From Axinella damicornis (Eukaryota; Porifera; Demospongiae; Axinellida; Axinellidae): a stretch of DNA of 64,000 nucleotides. A program made the translations under genes and the position numbers. The stretch spans positions 19,409,985-19,473,984 of the forward strand of contig OZ007507.1 of NCBI GenBank assembly GCA_963931865.1, written 5' to 3'. How positions within the stretch are numbered: position 1 is the first letter of the stretch; each line of letters begins with the position of its first letter. The notes under the pieces are model-generated. The model had not been told where the DNA came from. It worked only from the letters and a program-made list of their open reading frames with translations, and made no database searches. This document shows positions 9,660 to 19,701 of this stretch, piece by piece.

Positions 9660-10803
9660 ATGACGTACATATGCATGACGTATGCATGCGTGTATGTGGG
9701 TGTGGTTAGAGTCATGAATGTAGAAAGGATGAAAACTGATTGGAACCTTATCTAACGTATGTTAAGTAAATTACAAGCTATAACACTGACCTCCAATGTC
9801 TACAGTTGTTAAAGAGTTAATTAATTAGCAACGGAATTCTTTCCCCAGCGGTACATTACACGCATGCACAGCACCTCCCAGGTGCTCCCTCTCTCAGTGT
9901 TCGCTCCTCAGGGGCCAGACTTGCTGGGGCTAGCTAGCACACATGGAGAGCCCCCTGTGGTATTACCATTAATGATATTCAGGTCACACGTGGAGATTCT
10001 CATCCAGGACCTCGCTAAACTTGGGCCGGGTCTGAGTGGTAGCACCATCAATGTGCATGTGTAGGACCTGAGTGTCAAACTCCTGTCCGAGGCCCTCGGT
10101 GGGGTCTGTGAATCTCATTAACCCATGGAGGATGCACCCGCTTCTGCCCCCACATTGCAAGGGGGACTTCCCTTCGCAACCCCCCAGGTATTATGTTGTA
10201 GTGCGTGCTGAAAGCCGACCAAAGTGTCCCAAAAATTGCCCCTAAGCCCTCTGAAGCCTGTAAAGAGCTCTTTCTATTCTGACAAGAAGCCCTACAAGTG
10301 TGTAGTAGACATAAAAACCTGTCATTCAGGCTTAGAAAGCAGCCGCTCATGTAAGGCCACAGTCAGCCTTCTGTAGGGCCACAATATGATTGCTGCGTCT
10401 CCTAGTAAGCCCATTTTACCAGACCCTCCTTTCTTCTCTCCATCCGACGCAGCTGGGCATGCACACGGAGGGTCTGGGAACGAGACTAGTATAATGCTCT
10501 AGGTAATAAACAGGTGGAAGTGGATACGCCATAATACGGAGTTTAATGCGTGATGGACGTGTGTGTTTGGATGGGCGTGTTTGGATGGAGTTATTGTATG
10601 TTTGGTGCATGTCTAGACGTGCCTTGTGGTGGGACCAAGAGCGAGTGGGTGCAGCTGTGTGGGGCGGCACTGTTCCTCAAGAACTGACGTATTCATGAAC
10701 CTTGTGTACTTGTTTGCTTATTCTCTTCTCAGTGTTCTCATGATTGTGTGAAGTGTGTGTTGCTTGCTTACCTTTGCAGCCTGTCGGACTGTGGAACCTG
10801 AAG
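9660..10803. other. No gene recognised
   Basis: Only short unconvincing frames. The sequence at 10,420-10,490 (agaccctcctttc ... ggagggtctgggaacgagac) is a decayed inverted repeat of the Mutator-like MITE family. Confidence 0.4.
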
Positions 10804-12156
10804 ATGAGGAAGAGGTTGGTCCTCCTCCAAGCCCTGGCGATTCTAATAGCCACATTCCAGTATGACACCAGAGCAGCCGGACAGGATGAGGGGATATATT
10901 CAAGCAGGATTCTAAGCAACCCCTATCTAACAGCCAGGTATATGTATTATTAGTTAACGGTCGAGGGCGAGATAATGCACGAGCCGAAGGCGAGTGCATT
11001 ATCTAAAGACGCCAGCTAGTATCAGGTGGCATTCCGATCTTAGCTTCTCCACAACTGCATGCATGGGGCTTGTTCAAGTCAATAGACCTTATTGGGCTAA
11101 TGCGGCAAATTCCAATTACTTGTGTGGGCGTTCCGCACAGCTGCAACTGTTATAAACTAATATATATACTGTCTTATAAACGTACGTTTTCAGGTAACGA
11201 TCATCAGTGAATACAGTACCTTACTTTGTGTAGGTGACAGAAGACTCATTGCAAGAGAGAGAGCACATTCACAACAGACAAGTTGCGACGTTTGTGAAGG
11301 TGCTCAGGGACAACCGTAGCACACAAAAGAGCGTATTGCAAAGTCGGTGCTAGCTGAGCCACACTTTTGAGCGCATTTATCTACTGAAAAGGCACTAGCC
11401 TCACCGTAGCTGCCTTGCAGAGCACGTCCAGCAACTAGTTGGCGAGCCACATCCCTCAAAGCACGCCCACCTCGAGCCACGCCCATGGAGAACGGTACTA
11501 TTACAGCAACTGTGATCAGCTAGTGCTTACAGAGGATGATGTCCATGGTGCTGCACTCCCAGAGCCACTGGAGAAACGCCACAAGAGTGCCTTGGGATGG
11601 TGGTGCTGAGTGCTTGCTGTTGGGATCCTGTGGCAGTCCTTAAGTGCTTTCACAAACGTCGAAACCTGCCGCCGTAAGCGTGCTGGTCTCTCTTGCAATG
11701 TAGTCTTCTGTCACCTACACAAACCGAAGTACTGTATTCACTGATGATTGTTACCTATAAAAGTGCAGGGGGCTAGCAAAGGTAGTTTATAACAGTTGCA
11801 GCTGTGCAGAACGCCCACGCAAGTAATTGGAATCTGCCGCCAATTGACGGCGCGCGCGTTAGCCGAATAAGGTCTATTACTGTTCAGCTTATAAATCAAA
11901 TCTCTATGGTGTAATCTGCATTCCACTCTCTAGGATACCTCTTGCAGGCTCTGATGTTGATGAGAGGTTGGCAGCAACTGGTCAACTGAATCGGCGTGCT
12001 CGTGTTCGTGTACGTCGACGACGAATCTTCCAAAGGTGTTACAGAATACCTCTGTGGATGGTGCTCCACCAAACACTCACTGGAATCCTGCATACTTATG
12101 GAACAGGAAGGTTGGTTATAGCCTCATTCCCAGGCCGGAAATGGGCCTGGGAATGA
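10804..12156 (+). CDS. Possible small secreted protein, two exons
   Basis: Exon 1 (10,804-10,937) starts MRKRLVLLQALAILIATF, which looks like a signal peptide: basic n-region, about 14 hydrophobic residues, then TRAAG as a possible cleavage zone. It ends at AG/gtatat in phase 2. Exon 2 (from 11,934, after ctctag) continues in phase with PLAGSDVDERLAATGQLNRR and an arginine-rich run, to either a donor at 12,035 or a stop at 12,154-12,156. The intron between them is almost filled by the fold-back element at 11,083-11,880. No family recognised, and transcription is unproven. Confidence 0.3.
11083..11880. mobile_element. Fold-back element with long imperfect inverted arms (about 200-240 bp)
   Basis: The left arm begins caatagaccttattgggcta, and the right arm read backwards gives taatagaccttattcggcta. 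Pairing continues through attccaattacttg, gctgcaactgttataaac, atcagtgaatacagta, gtgtaggtgacagaagac and gacgtttgtgaa. No open frame with transposase features, so it is non-autonomous. It occupies the intron of the 10,804 gene model. Confidence 0.75.
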
Positions 12157-12161
12157 GGCTA
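12119..12161. mobile_element. 43-bp palindromic Mutator-like mini-element with 9-bp target duplication
   Basis: TAGCCTCATTCCCAGGCC, a 7-base spacer and the complementary arm. It is flanked by ggttggtta at 12,110-12,118 and again at 12,162-12,170. It consists of little more than two fused TIRs. Confidence 0.85.
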
Positions 12162-12271
12162 GGTTGGTTAATACACTGTGAGTAAATGGAACGGATCATC
12201 CTGCTAGTATTTCAGAGGTGACTGGTGTGGTTTGAAAGGTCTAGAATACCTGGAAGCTAACCCATATATAG

Positions 12272-13063
12272 TCTCTCCCTAGCTGGGCCTGGGAACGAGG
12301 CTAGGCTCTCCCTAGCCGGGCCTGGGAACGAGGCTAGGCTCTCCCTAGCTGGGCCTGGGAACGAGGCTAGGCTCTCCTAAGCCAGGCCTGTGAACGAGGC
12401 TAGGCTCTCCTAAGCCAGGCCTGGGAACGGGGCGAGGCTCTCCCTAGCCGGGCCTGGGAACGAGGCTAGGCTCTCCCTAGCCGGGCCTGGGAATGAGGCT
12501 AGGCTCTCCCTAGCCGGGCCTGGGAATGAGGCTAGGCTCTCCTAAGCCAGGCCTGGGAACGAGGCTAGGCTCTCCTAAGCCAGGCCTGGGAACGGGGCGA
12601 GGCTCTCCCTTGCCGGGCCTGGGAACGAGGCTAGGCTCTCCCTAGCTGGGCCTGGGAATGAGGCTAGGCTCTCCCTAGCCGGGCCTTGGAACGAGGCTAG
12701 GCTCTCCTAAGCCAGGCCTGGGAACGGGGCGAGGCTCTCCCTTGCCGGGCCTGGGAACGAGGCTAGGCTCTCCCTAGCTGGGCCTGGGAACGAGGCTAGG
12801 CTCTCCTAAGCCAGGCCTGGGAACGAGGCTAGGCTCTCCTAAGCCAGGCCTGGGAACGAGGCGAGGCTCTCCCTTGCCGGGCCTTGGAACGAGGCTAGGC
12901 TCTCCCTAGCTGGGCCTGGGAACGAGGCTAGGCTCTCCTAAGCCAGGCCTGGGAACGAGGCGAGGCTCTCCCTTGCCGGGCCTGGGAATGAGGCTAGGCT
13001 CTCCCTAGCCCCAGACCTGGGAACGATGCTAGGCTTTCCCTAGCCTCGGTCCTGGGAACGAGG
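12272..13063. repeat. 33-bp satellite, about 24 units, built from the MITE end sequence
   Basis: The repeating unit contains tagccgggcctgggaacgag followed by gctaggctctccc. Variants alternate between ccctagc(c/t)ggg and cctaagccagg forms and occur in runs, suggesting multi-unit amplification. The core gcctgggaacgaggcta is the terminal sequence of the Mutator-like MITEs in this window. Confidence 0.9.
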
Positions 13064-14183
13064 CTGAATGTTAACCTTCAAGCTCCACTGCATGGTGGCC
13101 AACATTGAGGGGGAACATGGTCACTTTCTCTGGCATCTCAATGTTGTACCAGACACAGAGGTTGCCCCCATTTTGAGCTACCACCACTTGAATCTGGTGA
13201 CCTCGGGCCTGAGTCTGACTAATAGTGTATACGTACTTTGTGAGAGCCTCGTTCCCAGGCGCTCGACAAGGCTAATATACGTAGACTTGTGCTTCGTAAG
13301 TTATTAGATTTCCTGGTATTTGGATTCGCTATAGATGATTAGTGTACTAGTCTTCAGTTGATTACACTCCTGGTAGGGGAAAAATTGTGCCGCGTAATAT
13401 AATGTTCGAGTACTTAGGCTTGGCCTACAGAAATTCTTGACTACACCCCGTGATCGCTATCATACCCTGACCTGAATGTAAAAGTTGGTGCTGAAACTCA
13501 CCTTGGTGGTGGAGATATGAGCTCTTTTGTCTCGCCGTGGCCGCCATTGTTCCAGCGCTCTCTTCGACTTCCAGTGGCAGTACCATTCTTAGGAAAGGCA
13601 CACGAAGATTCTGACCACACGGCTGTGATCGCTGTCGTTCACTGACGCTTGCATGCCAAAACTTACCGTGCTAGCGAAGTTGTGAACGCTGTAACAATTC
13701 CTTGCCTTCTCCTTGAGCCGCCATTAATTGCTGACTCAATCGATCGATGTCGATCGAGCCTCTGATTGAGCATGGTTTTCACGTGGCATGTGCGTTAATT
13801 GGAATGCGTTGCAATACCTAGCTTGCGCTATACCAGCAAGTTGCAACCGGTTGCAACAGCTGCTACCAGGAGTGCGGTTGGCCCTCAATTGGATTCATGG
13901 AAATTCCAAGAGTAGAATTTCATTGTAATGATGGTATGACCATTTGTATGAGACATGCATACATTATTCGAAGTCACAAAGCTTACTGAATATGCATATA
14001 GGAAGCCATGGCCACCCAGTGTTTATATACGTAATCAGTAGTCCTGATTAGGTATTCACAATCCTGATTAGGTCACAGAATCAGGTTGCCATCACTGTTG
14101 CCAAGCTAAATAATCGCTCTGCCCTAGTTGCATCTCATACCTGATTCAGAAGTATAAGTCCACTGAGTAGTCCTTCATAATAC
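13064..14183. other. Intergenic, dispersed repeat fragments
   Basis: No supported coding region. Segments at 13,367-13,650 (ctcctggtagggg, gatcgctgtc) recur in the WD40 intron near 60,935-61,040, so this is a dispersed repeat family. Confidence 0.45.
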
Positions 14184-17100
14184 ATGAGCTATGCTGTGTT
14201 CACTTGCTTCCGTCAGGCAAGAAGTATTTGGTTTTGCTGCATTGGTAAAGTGGTACACCACTTCCGACTGACCGTGAAGTCAGTGCTATTCCATGCACTG
14301 ATGGAGTATGGTGCTTTGGTGAATGAAATGTTGCTGATGATGTCCGGTGATATTGAATCCAACCCAGGACCCAGTGAGTGATTATGTCATATCTACTAGC
14401 CCTAAACACAAGGCACTTGAAACCACTCCCTGACGTCCACGCCCACCGGCAGATCACATCTGGTGGCTTGAGTTACATTTCTTGTCACAGAGGCGTGTCC
14501 AGCGAAAGTGTACTTAAAAGCGTTGATTGTTACCCCGCGCGCGCATGCGCGAAGCGGGGTTAAGCAATCGTTCAGTCAGTCAGTCATCTGTCTGTACCGT
14601 AAACTCCGGTTGTTAAGCGTATGCGCTTATGAGTCTAAGTGGTAAGGAAACATGCGCCTAACAGAGAACGTGCGCTTATAAGGGATACAATTATTGAAGC
14701 CACGCCCAACACGTGACTAGGACACGCCCAACACGTGACTAAGACAGCCAGCGCAGCTAATATTGCAGTCGTGTCAAAGATCGAAGAGGTAGCTAGCTAC
14801 GATCGAAGGGAGATGGTGAGCGTTGGCGAAGTACCCGAAGATTCCATCCTGCTCCACGAGAGTGTAATTCGTGGCCATCATGTCTTCAAGGAGATATGGA
14901 CTCCACGACTAGGCGAGATTCTTCTGCCAAGAACCTGGAAACAGTCATGACCGACGCGCGGTTGCTCTACTAAAGGCAGACAGAAGTGTAGTTGGGCATG
15001 TGCCTAGGGAGCTTTCGCGATTGTTTTGGCACTTCCTGAATCATGGTGGCAAGTTCCTTAGACCCTCGATGACATAGTTCACTCTGTCTCTGGCTCGATC
15101 ACTCTTCCACACAGCTCTAGATTCACACGTTTACTTTTTGACATCCGGTTTCGATATCTATTTAAAGCGCATGCGCTAAATAAATGATGCCCAGTACCAG
15201 GAAGGAAGTATACGCTTAATAAATGTTATGCGCCTAACAGCAGGGTGCGCTTAACAACCGGAGTTTACGGTATGTCAAAAAAATTGAAATCTCGCCACAT
15301 AGCGTAAACCACCAATTATCGGTATGACCTTATTATCGGCACCCGACATACCAATTATCGGCGCTTAGTAAACGTAGTAAACGGAGAGTAAGCGGCGAAA
15401 ATACGGATTCCATTCGCATTACGTCATCGTCGCGCAAGCTGTTTACAAGGCTGAAGCTTTACAGAAGGTTTGTCTTTGTTTAAAAGGTTATAACTGGATG
15501 TCATTTACTGTCCTTTTAGCCATTTTATGTTGTAGGGCTGTTCATGTCTAATCAAAACAAGCGTAGGGGGAGACCGCGACCTTGGGTCCTCTCCTGCCAC
15601 TGCTCAGGACGACTAGCATGACTGTGCAGGATCAGAATGGGTGGAGTGCGTGTGCAAGAGATGGCTCCACGAATGTGCCGCGTACTGGATGTGGAAGAAA
15701 GAGAATTGTTTTGCTTTTACTGTGTAGTGTGATGAACGAATTTTATTCAAAAATTCATATATTGAAGGGGTTGCATGCTTTGGTGTTTTTTTTTTTCACT
15801 GGGTGATAGATAGAATGGTCATGAACCTGGGGGATTTTTGGTGGATTTTTGTGGCCTTCAGGGGATGGAGGTGAGTCGATGCCATCAGCATGTGCCGATA
15901 ATTGACCCAGGATTATCTATGGGAGTACTAGGCAGTGACGATAATACGTACAGGGTGCCGATAATTGATTTGTGTGAGGTTGCATTCGCTAGTGCACCAC
16001 TAAAAGCCGGAAATACGTAACAGCTTTAACGGTTGTAGGGCTTATAGAGGGCGTGACGGTCTATACGTCGGTGCAAGTTTGGTGTCCTGGAACCATTCCT
16101 AGACGATGCTGCAAATCATGCAAATTCAGGTGACGATAATTGGTAGGTTACGCTAGACCCTCATTAAACAACCATCGAAAGGGAGTCAAACAATAGCAAA
16201 TAGCAAAAAACTGCTCTATGTGTACCTGACTGAAGTCAAAGGCGCTTCGTTCGCTGTATTCCTACTTTTCATAACTATTCATAACATTGGCTCCACCTGT
16301 TCGTGACCTCAGAGTCCCATCAAGAACAGGACACGGTGCATTTGGAAACTTCATGCTTCGAGATGACCGCTAGGAAACAGTATTTCCCACGATTTATGTA
16401 CTTCACAGACGTCGTGACTATTGTTTAGGCTGTTTTTTCTAGCTATTTCCTATTATTCGTAACCTTTGGCCCCACCTCTTCAGCTTCAATATGCACGTTG
16501 TTGTGTATACGGTAAGTGGTCACTCCCACACCTTGGATATGGCCATACACGAACACAGTATACACGATAGCACCTGTTTGATGCTCATCGGCAGAGATGC
16601 CACGTCAATTGTAGCTGCACTGCACCTGTAGACATTCCGCACGGGGTATTTGTTCTATGAACACCTTTAGTTCTAAGAATGCAATCATCAGAGGGTAGAC
16701 TAGACTATTTGCCTTTGTCATGTAGTCCTACCTTCAAGCAGCCAGAGACATTAACAAACCCAGCTGCTAAAAAAAGGTGGTGGACTTCTTGGTTATTCCG
16801 TTATTGCTGTAAACCGTGGTTTTCGAAGTTGGAGAAGGCTGTATGGTTCTTAGAGGCCTGCCAACATCAAAGCTTCTGCTCATTAAATATTTTGTGTATG
16901 CTTAAATATGGTTCTTTGTACTTGGCAGGTACATCATTAACCTTGAGAACTGTCTTCAGTGCACTGCACTCAGTGAGTCACAAGTGGTTCAGTATTGGCT
17001 TGGAACTGGATGTTGCAGAATCTCAACTCAATATCATTGAGACAGACGGACATGGTGTAGAGGAACGGATGCGTACTATGCTGGACTATTGGTTGAGCAA

Positions 17101-19701
17101 TGCTGCTGTCCCATCCTGGAAAGATTTGGTTGATGCACTAAAAAAAAAACACAGTTGGTGAAGGCAGGCTAGCTAAGGAACTGGAAGAGAGACACTGCGA
17201 CCCAGAGGACCAAAGCAGCCTGGGTGAGTTAGACGTCATACATGCTAAGTGTTACCAAGACAATATATTCTGAAGGATAGTGTGTTAGTTGCATGTGTTA
17301 CTCCTCCTATACAGCTGATCAGAACAGTGTCAACACTAGCATGGCAGAGTCACATGCTGGTTCTACCTCGACCACCAGTGCAGCAATACAAAGCAGTAGT
17401 ACCATTCCCCCCTCAAGTAAGGGGTCAGAAAAGCCACCATTTGGGTGTGGGTGTGGCAAGTGCACATTCTTCACCTTCATGGTGATTGGCTGTCCAAAAC
17501 CTACCCCCTCAGCAAGTTCCTTCCCTTACCTTGACCCCAGTGAAGTCACTCCTGAACGACAGCAGGTACTGAGGAGAAGGCTACGAACTGAATCTAAAAG
17601 AATAAACATGGAATTTCAGTATCTTGTGTCAACTACTTGACCTCACTCCAGAAACAGTGTGTAACAGTGTGTGATTTCTTACCTCACCTCATGACTTTTG
17701 GAATAGACAAACCTGTGCTCAAGGGCTCACAAGCACCAGTTTTTGACCAACGGTTAAATGATCTAGCAAAGGTTGGAGACCTTTCAGAAGTTTTCATGGG
17801 TCTTAAAGACTATATTATGTCCTTTTTCAACTATCATCTTATTGAGCATATCATTAGTGTTCTTGGTACTGAGGAAGTCAAAACAGAGCTGAAGAAATAC
17901 AAGACAAGTTTTCAACGGTATGCTGAACATAGAGTCTATCAATGCCCACCGCAGTATGGACCTGTGAGTAAAGTAAGCCATGCTGATATCTTTGTGAAAG
18001 TAGACTCACGGTATGAGAACTACACACTTACAGAGATTGAGGACTTCACACAAGAGCTCAGTGATTTATTAGGAGTTTCATCCAAAGGTGTACTGCGTCT
18101 CTGTTGGGTTCAGGAGGGTTGCTTTCAGCTCACATTCCAGATACCTTCATGTGTGCAGCAGGAAATATTTCCTCTGTCAAGAGAGCAAGAGAGGGCCCTG
18201 GCAGCTGAGGGAGTAATCTGGCTCACATGTGGGGAGTACCAGTTCCTGGAAGATTCTGATGAGAAACCCCAGTCTGATACTGATGCTAGTGGTAGGTTTG
18301 TGCATGTATTAAATCTAACATTCCTGTTGCACTTAAAATAGTGTGGCATGTTGAATCCCACTACAATAGATATAGCTAACTATCCTTACAGTCTCCCAAA
18401 CCAGCATCATTTTATATTATGTACATAGCTGCTCATCTACATTACTATTTCAATCGAAGGTGAAGAGGTTGAGGCCTATGAACCAGAGAGAAAGATGTTT
18501 GATGCTGACAAGGATTCTGCCCTGGGAATCAGTGTATTTACTGGTGGAAAGAGCACTACCTTCTCGGAGGTAAACTGCCCAATGCAGTTACTCTTATCAA
18601 GAGGTCATAACAATTGACATTAATTTGTTGCTCTTATATTGTACTACTGTTTATGTTCTCTCTTGCACACTATAGGACCTTCTGGACAAGGATATAGAGG
18701 AATTGGACTATGAACTAAGAGTGCAGGATCTTGAAGAGGCAGCATCCACCCACAAGTATGTAGGAGGTTTAGAGCTCCACATCAGTGCAGCAAGGAAAGG
18801 ACGGTTGGAGAATGTTAGGTTTCTTGTTGAGAAGAAGCACTGCAGCCCAATGTACAGAGATAAGAATGGTGGTACTGCTCTTCATGTGGCAGCAGTTGGA
18901 GGACATTTAGAAGTACTCAAATATTTTATAACTGAGACAAACTGCAACCCAGCTTGTTCAGATCAGCTTGGTTTGACTCCCCTACATTTAGCCTGTCGAA
19001 GAGGTCATCTTCACATTGTACAGTACCTGATAAGTGAACAGCAGATTGACCCAGAGTGTAAGGATGAGTATGGAAACACTCCGTTACATAGAGCATGTGC
19101 AGGCGGGCATCTGAGAGTTGTTAGGTTCATTACTGCAGAAATTGTGAAATACACTCACAGTATAGAACTCTTAGCTGGCCTCAACAACAAATGGAACAGC
19201 ACTCCTCTTCACATTGCAGCAAAGAATGGACACTTGGACATAGTCCGATTCTTTATAACTGAACAGAACTGTGACCCAAATATTCCTGGTCATTGTGGTG
19301 GCACTCCTCTTCACTATGCTGCTGAGTTTGGTCATCTTCACATAGTCAAGTATTTCATTGATGAGCAGGATTCCAATGTATTGTGTTTAGATGACCTGAA
19401 CCAGACTCCACTTCATTGGGCTGCCATGAAGGGAAACGTGGACATTGTGAAGTTCCTTGCTGTGAATAAGCACTGTGACCCAATGTGCAGAGACTCTGAG
19501 CAGGACACTCCTCTTCACTTGGCAGCACAGAATGGTCATATAGATGTAGTAAAGTTCCTCACTCTCGAAATGCACTGTGACCCAACAAGTAGAAATGCTC
19601 ACAATCACACCGCTCTACATCTAGCAGCAGTGGATGGACACTTGGACATAGTCCGATATTTTATAACTGAACAGAACTGTGACCCAAATATTCCAGGTTA
19701 G
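14184..19701 (+). CDS. 2A-like leader / death domain / ankyrin-repeat protein (block B)
   Basis: Proposed exons are 14,184-14,373; 16,929-17,223; 17,315-18,291; 18,460-18,569; 18,676-19,701. Junction phases agree (1,1,1,0). Exon 1 ends in LLMMSGDIESNPGP, the 2A-like ribosome-skipping signature, directly before a gtgagt donor. Exon 2 encodes a death domain (KWFSIGLELDVAESQLNIIE ... WKDLVDALKK), a homotypic adaptor fold. Exon 3 encodes a roughly 320-residue domain with FGCGCGKC near its start and SREQERALAAEGVIWLTCGE near its end, which I recall from sponge death/ankyrin proteins. Exon 5 encodes nine ankyrin repeats. Oddities: an A9 run at 17,141-17,149 shifts the frame inside the death domain (A8 would restore a canonical end), exon 3 has a net 1-nt loss near 17,636, and CAG to TAG ends the array at 19,699. 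Likely an innate-immune type adaptor by domain content. The link of exon 1 to exon 2 is inferred from phase only. Confidence 0.6.
14597..15270 (+). mobile_element. 674-bp TA-flanked inverted-repeat element, copy 2
   Basis: Same length and sequence as copy 1 at 6,670-7,343, but in the opposite orientation, flanked by TA. It lies inside the proposed first intron of the 2A/death/ankyrin gene. Confidence 0.85.
14735..14950 (+). CDS. 71-codon ORF inside element copy 2, possible captured exon
   Basis: Identical in translation to 6,990-7,205 (minus). It contains the same RGHHVFKEIWTPRLGE ending. See that entry for interpretation; the perfect identity suggests both copies moved recently. Confidence 0.4.
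   Translation: MTKTASAANIAVVSKIEEVASYDRREMVSVGEVPEDSILLHESVIRGHHVFKEIWTPRLGEILLPRTWKQS
15302..16153 (+). mobile_element. TA-flanked DNA transposon relic, pogo/Tc1-like
   Basis: The ends GCGTAAACCACCAATTATCG and GCGTAACCTACCAATTATCG (right end read backwards) are inverted and flanked by TA. The interior has a basic AT-hook-like peptide KRRGRPRP near 15,560 and, in another frame, a Cys/Trp-rich tail EWVECVCKRWLHECAAYW (about 15,640-15,690). That tail resembles the zinc-binding C-terminus of some pogo-type transposases. Most of the transposase is gone. The motif CCGATAATT recurs at least six times across the element, possibly as transposase-binding sites. Confidence 0.55.
16156..16928. other. 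Non-coding, part of the proposed first intron
   Basis: No recognisable coding sequence. A frame open from 16,679 into the death-domain exon is mostly intron read-through, because a good acceptor (ttgtacttggcag) lies at 16,916-16,928 and domain similarity starts only after it. Confidence 0.5.

Noticed and set aside
16679..16928. Upstream extension of the death-domain ORF
   Set aside because: The frame is open by chance through the intron; domain similarity and a good acceptor begin at 16,929.
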